Under the pieces are notes generated by a model. It did not search any database. It had not been told where the DNA came from and worked only from the letters and a program-made list of their open reading frames with translations. Of a stretch of 64,000 nt of DNA, positions 44,878-55,917 are shown one piece after another (the stretch's first letter is position 1; each line of letters opens with the position of its first letter). The DNA comes from Mycocentrospora acerina (lineage: Eukaryota > Ascomycota > Dothideomycetes > Pleosporales): assembly GCA_022701365.1 (NCBI GenBank), contig JAKUHH010000027.1, forward strand, positions 124,001-188,000, in the 5' to 3' direction. The position numbers were made by a program, and so were the translations under genes.

Positions 44878-47785
44878 TTATTTGTCTATACCCAGTCGAT
44901 CGAGACTTTCCTGATAGCAAGCTGCAAGCCGCTCTAAAGCGAACCCCATCTTCGGCGTTATCCCCCATACCCAAACCTGAACTGTGTCAGCATTACCACC
45001 AGTACTTGGAAAATATAATGCACATACATCTGTGAGGAAAAGAGCCCAGGCTTTTGCCACGGCAGATGCCAAAGACGAGTGGTCATTATAGGATTCATCA
45101 ATTTCGTTGAGAGATAACTTTAATTCAGAGAGAATCGATTGCTCCTCAGGAGTACACGGCATAGTTTCTGACTCAATCTCTATTGTGTGAATCCATTTCG
45201 TGAGAAAAAGAGCTACCAAACTTGGTCAATGATTTGTTCGTGAAGTTGATTCAAAGTGCTTACCACTATCCCATCCTGCTACGGCATGTTCAACGCTCCA
45301 GGCAAACGCAGCAGTCTTTCTGACAAGTAGATGGCCAATTTTTACAGGGGTGAGGAAACCCTGACAAGCCTTTGCTGCTGCCTTGGTGTAAAAGTCACTT
45401 CTCTCAAGTGGACTGGCAACGTATGCAATGGCAGCTTCTTTCACTTCTTCTTCAGTCCCAGTAATCATAACTATGCGTCGATATGAGACTTCTGGCAGGA
45501 ATAAGCGTGCATATGCAATTCGTAGTACGGCTTGACAATTGAATAACAAAGGTCCCTCTGAGACGTCCCAGGGAGGTTCTATTGGCTTCCCATCCTTTTC
45601 ATCTCGGATCAGCGACTTTTGACATCGGGAAAGTGTCGATATACCAGTCGAAAGTACCATTGTTCGAAGACTTGCATTTCCCACGATACCAAAGTTAGAG
45701 TATAACCCAACTGCCCTGGTGAATTGTAAGGATGTCCACATGTGAATGCAAACCGAGTGTATGAGCACCAGCCCCCCAAAAGTAGTCAGATGGTACGTCT
45801 GGTCGTATGCCGAAGTATCTTCACTTTGACCGCCAGATATTATGTCCGTTAGAACGCTCCTCAATGACCTGCTGTGCTGCTTATCGTGGGCTCTCCATAA
45901 ACGGTACCACTCCGCTTCAGTCTTAGCATTCCATATATTCTCTTCGTGTGGCATCTCAAAGTCCAAGTCTTCAGGGTTTATAAAACCTGGTGTTACATCA
46001 TAAACGACCATGGCTAAATTGCTCATGATATTGATGGCACAAAGAACTCTCTTGTGAGACTCACGCCGTACGTAACCACTCCAAGTCATTTGGAGATGTG
46101 GAGTAGCAGTTTTGGAGATCAAAGTCTTTCGTAGTCGATAGTCCTTTATTTCTACGTCAATGTCATATTTACCTTGTAGTTACAGACAGAAACTTACAGT
46201 CAAGTAAAACCCTAACCGCTTGAACTCAGCCGCAACCAAGGATGCGTCACCTGTGAATAGAGCAAATATTGTAAGCAGTAGTCTGGCTTGTACTGCCCAT
46301 AAGGCCAAGGGCGTGGTTGCTTGCGTCGGGTTGCACTGGATTTCGAACTACAAGCTTTGTCAGCTCACCCGAATGTGTGATGAATGTATTTTTGTAGTGA
46401 AGTAAATGGTACAACGCACCTTTTCTAAAAGTTTTAGAGCGAGTTGATATGTTGAGGCTGCTCTTCGTCTGTCCAGCCGATAAAGTGCACCAATACAGCT
46501 GAGTGTGAGAATAAGGGGGCTCGGGGTTTCGCTTAGTACAAGTGATGGAAGATGTATGATTGGCAAATGCCGATGAAAACAATCAATATAGCCTACAAAG
46601 AAGTGACGGAGCTCTTGCATCGTGGGGAGGGGGAGCTGGTAGTCCTCCCCATCCAAGCGGCTCCTGATATCATTGCAAATGCTTTGGTGCGTGGCTTGAT
46701 CAAACTCGAATCGAGGTAAAACGTCTGATTTTTCTTGCAAAATTCGAGGCAATTGACGAAACAATTTGCGAGAATGCTGCAAAGCCGGATTCTCCAGATC
46801 GCCCAATTTTTCGGCTGGTGCCTCATTTTTATCGTGCAAAAAGTAGTTTTGCTGCTCCGATGTTGCACTCTCGCTGCTACGGGGAGTAGAGGGTAAATTG
46901 GGCATTGGATAACTATCATCCAGGTCGAAAATGTCTGTCAGAAGAGTAATATCGAAGGGGTCGGGCAATGTGTGTGGAGCACTGTGGTGCCTGTTCAGAT
47001 TTTGGGGCGTCAACATTGGTATTTCCATATTGGAATCAGTCTCCCGCCGTAGTCGCTTATTACTTCTTTGCTCATCATATTCAGTGGTCGTCTCGCCCGC
47101 GAAATCAAGCCCGTCAAGATGGAACACATCTTTGCCTACAGATGATGAATATTGAAGTTGGTTAGTTGTATCGGCCGTTGGCAGCGAAGGCAGGCCATAA
47201 AGAAACTGCGGATCAACATCCGCACTTGGGTGGAAAGTATCAAGCTGCAGGTATAATTCTGGGTCTGTAGGCAGCTCGTGGGTCGGAGATTGTACATTCA
47301 GGTTTAAGACGATACTATTTCGGTGGATTTGTTCGGTGTTGCTAATACTATTTTTGTTGTTTTCGTCTGCTTGCTTGTCTCTAGCCGTGCTCGAGTGGAC
47401 GCTTGAGGTGATGGACATGGCGTCGTGGGCGGTGCGTTCATGCTGATGAGAATGTTGCGCGATCTCCACGGAGGCAGCTTGAAGGGCCTCGTACTGTTCG
47501 GCATGAATCGTACGTTCGTGTCGTTTCACAAGATCTCTGCAATGTTGTTCTTAGTGTGTGTCTGACAACTGCATGAGCCGCAAACATTTGAGAGGCCTGC
47601 ACGTACTTTCGAGCGTACGACTTTCGGCAGAATTGACAAGAAAAAGGCCTTTCCCGAGTGTGCCCTCTTTCGTGACGGACACAATGCTCGCTACGTTGAA
47701 AGACTTTGTCACAGCTTGGGCACTTGTAGATCTTGCGAACACGCCCACCCGGGGCGACGGTGACTGAGGTGGTCGTGACGACCAT
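44878..47785 (-). CDS. C2H2 zinc-finger / fungal-trans transcription factor, putative cluster regulator
   Basis: Nuclear regulator with two N-terminal C2H2 fingers and a fungal-specific transcription-factor domain. Five exons: 47785-47607, 47536-46420, 46347-46198, 46143-45264 and 45212-44878, giving 886 aa. Finger 1 uses C22, C25, H38, H42 with helix RSEHCVR. Finger 2 uses C50, C53, H66, H71 with helix RKDLVKR and is completed only by the exon 1/2 splice. The linker is HTRERPF. An acidic, Ser/Asn/Gln-rich middle precedes the fungal-trans region ([36 protein letters not shown]). By the zinc-finger code (R-1 and R6 read G, H3 reads G, L3 tolerates T as in yeast ADR1), the predicted site is 5'-GNGGGG-3', which matches the promoter motif of the surrounding genes. 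Its own upstream region lacks the motif. Confidence 0.9.
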
Positions 47786-50200
47786 TTGCAAATTGATGAA
47801 TCGCCACTAGAAGCCGAGAGACAGACTGCATGTAACGTGGATATCGAAGAACGGACGCAAGTTTGAGCAGCAACGCGGCGACGCGGCAATACAGAAATGC
47901 AGAGGTGCAAAGATTAGGAGGAACATGTGAGCGGACGAAACTGGGAAGCTCGGAGTTAGAGCGACAGGGATGCATTGAGACAGAGGCGAAAATGCGGGGA
48001 AGCCAAGACTCTATTTGGTAGCTGATGTGATCTAGTCACTCCCTTGTACCAGACGAGCCCAGGATTACCTTTTGATGCGTCATCAAGACTGCAGGAACAG
48101 TTATCCGTACAATGAGCAAGAACTCGAGGCAATCGATTTTTATGTGCATCACGATGAGTGTGAAGTTCTGTAAAGACTTTTGTTATGGGACAGCTCGTTT
48201 TTTGTCGTGGTGGTGCGGCATAAAATTGGCAACTGCGACCTACCTTGCGCATTCAATTCGTCCCACCAAGCTAACAGTGAGCGCAATTGTGTAGTTATAT
48301 TATTCCTAGCAAACACTACATCACGCGTAAGAAAAATAATGTGAGACAATCTTGGTGATGTTCTCAATTCCAACTTCATCAAGCGAGTCCACTCTGGCCT
48401 TCTGTCACTCAGGTCTCTCTCAACCGACATACCTAGTCCATCTGCTCGACAAACCACACATTCTGACATTCTAGCTTCGCCTCAGCGTTTAACAAACATA
48501 CGCCAAGATTGCGTGCGAGAAAAAAATGTAAACTTGTTCATATTAGCAAGCTGGTTCATCTTTCAAGTAGAGCTACTACTTACTTACTTCCGGCTTACAC
48601 TCCAACCAGAAGTAGTTAGCATATGTCCCATTCACTCCAATGTTACAGTGAGCCACCCATGTGTTTATGCCATCCACTGACTTTGTGGCGGTCAGCAGAT
48701 TATTTTAGCACCACCGAGCCTATACCATTTCTAGCGGCAAACTACCCTCCTGCCATATTTGCACCGTCCTTTGGGACAACGCGTCTCGAGGGAAGCACTG
48801 TCACCAGGTGCGGCCTCATAGCTCCTTCTATGCACACTCGCGGGCATAGCGTTATCTGATCTGTTTGAAACGAGATGAGCCCCCGTCATCAATCAACCCG
48901 TCAATGTTTTGCTCCACCTCCTTCCTCACTTTTGTCATCGCAGCAGGATGTGTCATACGATAAGAGAAGTCCGCATGTAAAGGGGTCGATGCTATGTCTA
49001 AGTCTTCACCAATGTTCGTGTTATATATCTGGAATAAATCTTCATCAACTAAATCTTCTGTTTCTTCGTTGTGTATCTTTCTCGTCCTTGATGGGAAGTC
49101 GCCATTGGTTGACCTTTCGCTCTTGGCAGCTTTGAATATGAATACCTGCTTTTGTGTAAACTCTTCCATGTGGGCCAATCCTCCTGACACAGTCAACAGG
49201 AACGTAGAGAATGGATAACTGTAGAACACATTCGTTGTACCACTATTCGCAGTGTAGCTGAGGTAACTATACAAAAAAGCAATCATTCTAAGTTCATCTT
49301 TGTCTGCATCTAATACTCCGAACCGCCTGCAGCCCTGTAAACAATCAGTACTTATCTGTCTTAGTTGAGAACAGACAATATGTAATGTATGCAATCAAAC
49401 CGAAAGTATAGCATTGCATCTGGAACTGCAAGTCTATCTCTTGTCCTCCCCTGAACATATTTTACGAGCAATCAATCATATGGTTGAAAAATTGATCAAT
49501 TTAGCCTTCCGAGTTCACGAGCGTTTATTTGAAATAGAGCGTTGCGGCTTCAATTTTGGTCGCTACGTATATTGCTCCATCTTGAGTGGTAAGCAAATCA
49601 TTTGTAATGGGATCTGAAATGGCATACGTTCGATTCCAGCCGAGTTGTCGTGATAGTAAGAATAGTGCTATCATTATTCTAACAATCTGAACTTGTTCGG
49701 TTTGGTCTTGTGCTTGTAGATTGTTCGAATCATTTCGAGTCGCCAATTAAGTACAGGCTAAGTAGAATTTCAACAGTGCCATACAACATAGTCGAGAGGT
49801 ACTTACAGTGGTTAGTCACCGATAAAAACTTAAATTGTATCATAACGAAGGTGCATATCCATGTTGTTCTCATGAAAGTGCCCGAGTTGGACTCGTTGCA
49901 GATATCAGAGAAGAGTGAATCTAGCGAGCAGTGGTCCTATAATGCTGTGTTAGGGTTATCAGACTGCACCAATAATAGTATAGAGAGTATGGACTTTGAT
50001 GGCTAAAAGAAAGAGTAAATGCGAAGAGCCGGATTAGACTCTAATTCCAGTACAGGCAGGAGTGCCATCAATGTTTGAAAGCCAGATTTAACACTATTGA
50101 TTCAACTATTGATAAATGAAAATTCTCAAATTCGAAAAGAAAAAGTATAATCACCTTCAGACCAGGCAGGCTCATCCTCCATAATTTGTGGCTTATGGTA
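47786..50200. other. Long region without a confirmed gene; possible remnants
   Basis: No gene can be assembled. Two minus-strand frames are open over some distance (about 49394-48852 and 49746-49525). The second contains a phrase VRIMIALFLLSRQLGWNR that loosely recalls the middle region of fungal transcription factors. No exon joins recover a domain. It includes the upstream region of the C2H2 regulator (first 700 bp from 47786) with no CCCCAC copies. It may contain decayed gene pieces. Confidence 0.35.
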
Positions 50201-50258
50201 CCCCACATTAGCAAAGTTGTTCCCCACAAAACACTAACCACGTAATTGGATACCCCAC
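50201..50258. promoter_or_regulatory. CCCCAC boxes (x3), promoter of MFS transporter
   Basis: CCCCAC occurs at 50201-50206 (GTACCCCACATTA), 50222-50227 (GTTCCCCACAAAA) and 50253-50258 (ATACCCCACAGTC), all in the same orientation, 190-245 bp upstream of ATG 50447. Confidence 0.65.
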
Positions 50259-50446
50259 AGTCTGGAGCATTCTTGGGGTAGCCATCGCTTACTGGTACGT
50301 TCGACAAATAATTCAAAAGACCTGTTTTGGCCGAAAAAGCTCTTCTGTCTTCGTGCACAGGACTACCTCTGTCTTCATTTCCTCACTCGAAATCGGCAAA
50401 GTTATTAGTTTTCTGTCCACTCCAAGTCACTCGTCTTCTCATTACT

Positions 50447-52030
50447 ATGGGTCTTGGTGTTTTATCAAGTGGATCCTCTGAGGTCACAGTTCCTGGAACT
50501 GTGATACTGTCCAGTAATTTCAGCCTCTCCGACCAAGATACGAGCAATTTAAAGCGAGGTACTGGTAGATACCGAGATATTGTACTCAACCCGCAACCTT
50601 CCGACGATCCAAATGACCCTCTGAACTGGCCATACTCCCAAAAAATTCTGGTCATCTCTGTCCTTGTGTTGGGCGCTTGCCTCTGCGCTGGTGTAAACGG
50701 GCCTCTTCTCAATGCGAGTTTATTTGTCCTTTCGCTTGAATTCAAACGACCGATCGCGGACTTTACTGTGCTCTCTGGATACCAGTTACTCGTTGCCGGC
50801 GCCTCGGGTCCCATTGTTTCTGCTTCGGCGAGGAAATACGGCAAACGACCAGTGTTCCTCTTCTCATCTTTCTTCTGCCTCATCGGTACTATTGTGGGTT
50901 CTATCAGCACAACATATGACACCCTTCTTGCCGGGAGAATCATTCAAGGACTTTCAATTGCAGCTTACGAGTCAATTTTATACACGGTTGTTGGAGATAT
51001 CTTTTTTGTTCATGAGCGTGGTCTCTACGCATCGATCATGTCATTCACTCTGCTTTGCGTCTCGAACTTGAGTTCTGTCGTCGCAGGCAGAATCACAACT
51101 GATCTGGGATGGCATTACCTCTTCCACATTCTCAATGCTTGCATCGGCGTCCAGTTGATCCTGACATTCTTGTTTGTACCTGAGACTTGTTACTTGCGCG
51201 ATCCTGCACTCAATGCTGTTCAACAGATACCAGGGCAAGATGAGAAGAATCAAATCAAGTTGACAGACTCTCAACATATCGAGGACAACGATACTTCAAG
51301 AATTCCCAAAAAGACTTTCCTGCAGAACCTTAGAATTTTTACAGGCACATACAGCAACGACAGCCTAATTCGTCTTGTCATCGCTCCATTCTTTACTTGC
51401 CTGAATATGGCTGCCCTTTGGACAGTGGTCATCACTGGTGCAGTGTCATCATTCTACGTCGCTGTCGCTTTCGTGATTGCTCAGTTGTTCACTGTGCCTC
51501 CATACAATCTTTCTGCAGCTGGAGTTGGCTATATGTCTCTAGGTCCTTTCATCGGCGGCATAATAGGATGTCTCATTGTTGGCGCCCTCCTGGATCCTTT
51601 GACAATTTGGCTCTCCAAACGTAACGGTGGCGTCTACGAGCCTGAGTTCAGACTTCCACTAGTCGCATTTGGCGTACTCTGTGGGGCAGGTTTATTCGGA
51701 TTTGGCAGCACTTCACGAACACAAAGCAACATCTATGTGATTGATTTCATGTGGGGTCTTGCTCTCTTTGGTATTGCCTTTATTGTGGGGCCCTGCTCTG
51801 CCTATGCTATCGACGCCTATCGCAAGACTAGCGATGAAATCTTCATTGTCAATGTCATGTTCAAGAACTTTCTATTCTACGGTTATAGTTACTTCATCAA
51901 CGACTGGACTGCCGCCTCTGGTCCTGCATCTGTATTCTATACCTTCGGTGGGATTTCTTTTGGATTGGTAGCATCAACTGTGATTGTTTACGTGTTTGGA
52001 AAACAATATAGAGCATTTTGGTATCGATGA
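50447..52030 (+). CDS. MFS transporter (DHA1/HOL1-like)
   Basis: Major facilitator with about twelve membrane segments, likely moving the cluster's substrate or product across the plasma membrane. It is a single exon of 527 aa starting MGLGVLSSG; the frame is open upstream to 50327 but has no earlier ATG. The cytosolic N-terminus has the fungal MFS phrase DDPNDPLNWPYSQK. TM segments include ILVISVLVLGACLCAGVN and YQLLVAGASGPIVSASARKYGKRPVF (with the loop 2-3 motif). The loop-and-helix phrase GRIIQGLSIAAYESILYTVVGDIFFVHERG is typical of HOL1/DHA1-type proteins. A charged central loop of about 50 residues separates the halves. It lacks introns, unlike most genes here. Three motif copies upstream tie it to the cluster, and it forms the right edge. 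Confidence 0.88.
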   Translation: MGLGVLSSGSSEVTVPGTVILSSNFSLSDQDTSNLKRGTGRYRDIVLNPQPSDDPNDPLNWPYSQKILVISVLVLGACLCAGVNGPLLNASLFVLSLEFKRPIADFTVLSGYQLLVAGASGPIVSASARKYGKRPVFLFSSFFCLIGTIVGSISTTYDTLLAGRIIQGLSIAAYESILYTVVGDIFFVHERGLYASIMSFTLLCVSNLSSVVAGRITTDLGWHYLFHILNACIGVQLILTFLFVPETCYLRDPALNAVQQIPGQDEKNQIKLTDSQHIEDNDTSRIPKKTFLQNLRIFTGTYSNDSLIRLVIAPFFTCLNMAALWTVVITGAVSSFYVAVAFVIAQLFTVPPYNLSAAGVGYMSLGPFIGGIIGCLIVGALLDPLTIWLSKRNGGVYEPEFRLPLVAFGVLCGAGLFGFGSTSRTQSNIYVIDFMWGLALFGIAFIVGPCSAYAIDAYRKTSDEIFIVNVMFKNFLFYGYSYFINDWTAASGPASVFYTFGGISFGLVASTVIVYVFGKQYRAFWYR

Positions 52031-54367
52031 AACCCTCGCAGTACCAGAACACAAGACTATATGTTTGAAACAAAAGGACGGCTTTCCAGAACATGTCGAA
52101 GGGAGAACTGGTAGTTTAATAAAGTATTTGTACTAGTTCATGAAGGGTTTGCAACGGCTACTGTCTTTTGATTCACGCAGTTTTGGTATTCATGAGTTCA
52201 TGGAGCTTTGATCTTCGAGAAAGTAGTGATTATCCAATAGTAACATTAGAGGAGCATAACAGAAACAAAAAAATTGGTGCTGTACCGTCTATAGGTGATA
52301 AAACTAGAATGATTCAAAGCCATTACTAATCTTGAAACGTAGTAGTCTCAGAGCAATTTTTTACTTTGAACATACTCTTCTCGTGCTCTATGGAAGAAAC
52401 TTCAAGTTTGCTGGTCTTGCGATTGCAGTATGTAAATAATAAGAAGATCAATGGAGACTCTAGGAATCAGAACCTTGTTTCTGGCCAAAAACGCCCTATT
52501 ATATATAAAGAAATTTACAAATGTCAAATTTACCCTACATCGCGAGTATATTATTATCTAAGCGATGAGAAAGGGAACATCAAGCTCAAATATGGTTTGT
52601 TATTCAAAAATTCAAAATAAAGGCCTGATCAGTTTCAGTCGCCCGTATTAAGGCTGGAGTTCAGAGGTTCTTGTATGCGATATTAGTGTCTCATCGTCTG
52701 ATAAGTGCATCGTATTGGTGCTCACCAGAAAAAAAAACTGTAGGTTCATAACCCTTCATGTGACAACGTTACTCTTTTCGTATTTTACAACCAATTATTC
52801 TCGAATTTTCCGTAAATCGAGGACAATTACACGGAGATTGCAACAGAAGCGTTTCAAAACCTACAAGTCTTTGTAGTCCTCTTCGGTTAGGCATGAGTAT
52901 GGTTTGGAACGAAAGCACTGAATGACTCTTGGGTGAGCTTTGTAGTTTGATCCAACACGCAAACATGTATCCATTGCAAAACCACTACAATTCTTGCTCT
53001 TGTTCTTGTTTAATTGTTTTTCTGTGTTGATAACTTGAAGAAAAGTATTGCCATACATCTTATACCGGTACCCATTCTGATGAGATGAGAAAATAAGAGG
53101 GTAGGATCGGACTAGTGGAGTTGTAAATTGATAATTGTATTATTTCGTGCCTACTACATAAATGATGACACTGAGGAGGAGAGTGCGTGCCGAGTCATCG
53201 GCTAGTGCCGCAACCAATCAGCGTTTGGCGCCCTTGTAGCGACCACCGCAAACACATTTCAACAAACTTTGTCAACCAAGACGCTCGGTTTCTCCCGTAT
53301 CCTGTCGCGTAAGCTTCCAGATATTGTGCCTGATCGTGCCTAATGTTGCCAATTAGTAATGTCATGATATTTTAAACATCGGAATTGATTATTTAGTTGG
53401 TACTCGTGAAGGATCATCGATCTTCCAAGACAAAAGAGCTCCCAACGCCACTTTAAGGCGTTACATTGATCATTATCTTGTAATGCGATCTCTGCCAAGC
53501 CATATATATATGGGTTCTTTGGAGAGGCACATGATTTGCTCGATGGTAAGAGTATCTCCGACCACAAGCAACACCCAACTTACCGTCATACCATAATGAT
53601 GATACATCATCATGCCCCCATTGATAATCGGTTAATTTATCTCAATCGTATGGGTTTTATAACATCATAAAACAGAGTATAAGCCGATGCTCATAGAGAC
53701 ATTCATGCGTCTCATACCTCTCTGATTGACATTCTTCAACGTAGACAGGTAAAAGTATACGCAAATGTAAACTTTCGGGGATTCGAAATTAACAGATTTT
53801 TTCTTATTAACGAGAGACCTAACTGCAAATTTAGGGAGAACTAAGAAGCTCTGGTAAACATCAGCATCTAAATTTGAGCACATGAACAAAGGTCATGTAT
53901 CTTAGATCGCAAGGATTGTAGAATGTGTGAAGTGATAACGGTGAGGATCCTCTCGGCACATGTTGAAAAAGATTCAAATGCGTGTCTTTTTTTATGATTA
54001 TCAAAAAATTAGCACTTTTTTTTCTCCTTATTTTTTTTTCAATTAATGCTACAAACTGCCAATTTACTATTCTCAAACACTTAGATGGAATATAAACAGG
54101 AGAGAGGTTTGCATAATCGCATGCTTCATTCCATAGCTCAAGTCCTGCGGAGAAAAGGTTACTGTATTCTGTTAGTGCGAGAATTTCTTTGAATACAGAA
54201 TTCTTAAGAGAAAGAAGTTGAGGGCATTGACGTAGAGCTGGAAAGGCCAACGAAAGATAAAAACAAAAGGACTTTCGATAAAGGGTTCCTTGCCCTTCTA
54301 TGAAGACAGTGATTGGAGAGAGGGCGAAAAGAATTGGGAGGGTTGAGAAAATGAGGATGGTACTAAC
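52031..54367. other. Gene-poor AT-rich spacer
   Basis: There are 2.3 kb of strongly AT-rich DNA with long A/T homopolymers and only short open frames of biased composition. No domain, tRNA or repeat unit is recognised, and no copies of the cluster motif. It may be a degraded segment or the edge of the island. Confidence 0.5.
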
Positions 54368-55917
54368 CGAACATTTGCCGAAACTTGCGTTGCATCCTTG
54401 TGAGGCTTGGCAATGCGCTGTACTCGATCCACACCTTTTTGTTCAATTAGCTTTGTTATTAAGAGAGGCCGTATAACTTACCAGCCATACTGCGAGCAAC
54501 ATTCGCCTTCCGAATAGCCTGTGCAAGTGAAGCCATTGGTACCAGCACAGGTTCCGTCGGTCGAGGTCTTCTTGGTAGGTGCAGGCGCAGGAGCAGGAGA
54601 AGAGGAGCCGCAAGTACCATATGCGGTCTGGCAGCCAGTTGAGCAATGGTCGGTAGAACTACCACACCAGCCATACTGGCTACAGCATGACCCAAGAGAG
54701 AAGCCATTGCATGTGAATCCCTTGGAGCTACCGCAGGTACCGTCAGTGGAGACAGTACCGCCGGGGTTAGTGGTAGGAGGAGGGGTGGTCGATCCACCTC
54801 CTGAGGATGTTCGATACCAATTGGCCTCGGGCTCGTTCATACACTCACCCATAGTGACGGCCTTGTAACCCATCTGAGTAACATACTGAAGCATATAAGG
54901 TGTAAGTTCCCGGACTGTAAGCTGGTGGATGTCGTGCGCGATAGAAAGACGGTGGTTGCCATATTGATCGCTCTTGGCTCCATCCAAGCCAGCTTTGAAA
55001 TTGTTTTTAGCGACCTGGATCTTCGCAGTTGTGAGTTGATTGTAATCGTCAGTGTCCAAGTCGAAGTATGACACGACATAGCCGAGGGCCTTCATGACAT
55101 TCAGGCATGTAGCTCCAACGCAAGCAGAGTATGGCGGACGCATATAGGTGGGGTATTTGCCAATGACATTTCGAATGGCCATCTCGTTCTTGATCATCTG
55201 GTCGTAAATTTGCGACTCAGAAATCTGGTCAAGATTCTGGTGAGACCAGGTGTGGCTGGCAACTTGATGACCCTCAGCGACCATTCTACGCAAGGCAGCT
55301 GACCACTCAGCATTTGTATCGATGGCGCCCTTTCCGATATTGATACCAGTAACGAAGAAAGTTGCCTTAGCGCCATAGGCCTTGAACTGGTCGAGTACTT
55401 CGTTGGTGAAGCTGTATGGGCCATCATCGTAGGTGATGGCAACAGTCCCAGCTTTCTTGCACTTGTAGATACCTTGGCCGTATGGCACACTTCCCTTCTG
55501 GGCACGACCATCGTTGCGAGTGCTGGATCCGGAAGGGGTCTTGTTCGCGTCACAACCAGGGCCGTACTGGAACAGACAGTCGGGGGCATTGCAGTGATCC
55601 TTGGTGGTACCACAGTAACCCTTTGATGAGGTTAGATGATGGTATACGATGACCTAATTGTGAGCACTTACAGCACCAGAGCAGCAATAGCCAGCGGCAC
55701 AGGAAGCACCACCGAACGAAGGGCCACAGCGCCCATTTTGCCCACCCTGACGAGCTTCAAGTTGATGAGCCTCTTCTCGAATAGCCTGAGCGACAGGAGG
55801 GTACCTCCTAAGGTTCTTGGGCAGACCGAAGATCTTGGGGGCTCCAGGAATTTCACTTCCGTGAGCAGCCACTAGGGGCGCTACTAAAGCAGCGGCGAGG
55901 ACGTTCGTGTAACGCAT
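54368..55917 (-). CDS. Secreted chitin deacetylase with CBM18 modules
   Basis: Carbohydrate esterase family 4 enzyme that deacetylates chitin in the wall or during host contact. Exons 55917-55672, 55620-54482 and 54434-54368. The end is not certain, because the third exon stops at a GTTAGT donor-like site without a stop codon. A signal peptide is seen (MRYTNVLAAALVAPLVAAHG). An N-terminal CBM18 is split by intron 1 (GRCGPSFGGASCAAGYCC then GYCGTTKDHC). The NodB domain shows VAITYDDGPYSFTNEVLDQF, ATFFVTG, the metal-binding HTWSHQNLD, MRPPYSACVG and SYFDLDTDDY, then a terminal SIAHDIH. Two further CBM18 modules follow (CSQYGWCGSSTDHCS; CSQYGW joined to CGSSTAHCQ). Pro/Thr/Ser linkers separate them. 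At least 484 codons are supported. Confidence 0.88.

Noticed and set aside
46621..46630. GTGGGG inside the regulator's coding sequence, and similar copies in the MFS and dioxygenase coding sequence
   Set aside because: Coding occurrences are explained by codon content and are not positioned as promoter elements.
48149..48469. 106-codon minus-strand frame upstream of the regulator
   Set aside because: It starts with ATG but has no recognisable domain; it may be part of the regulator's 5' leader and cannot be supported as a gene.
19167..52030. Secondary-metabolite biosynthetic cluster
   Set aside because: P450s, an MFS transporter and a regulator are present, but there is no PKS, NRPS, terpene synthase or prenyltransferase; ring-cleavage and lactonase-type enzymes point to catabolism.
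53861..54250. 129-codon minus-strand frame downstream of chitin deacetylase as its last exon or a gene
   Set aside because: Composition is biased by AT-rich DNA and contains no CBM18 cysteines; no splice join makes a sensible end.
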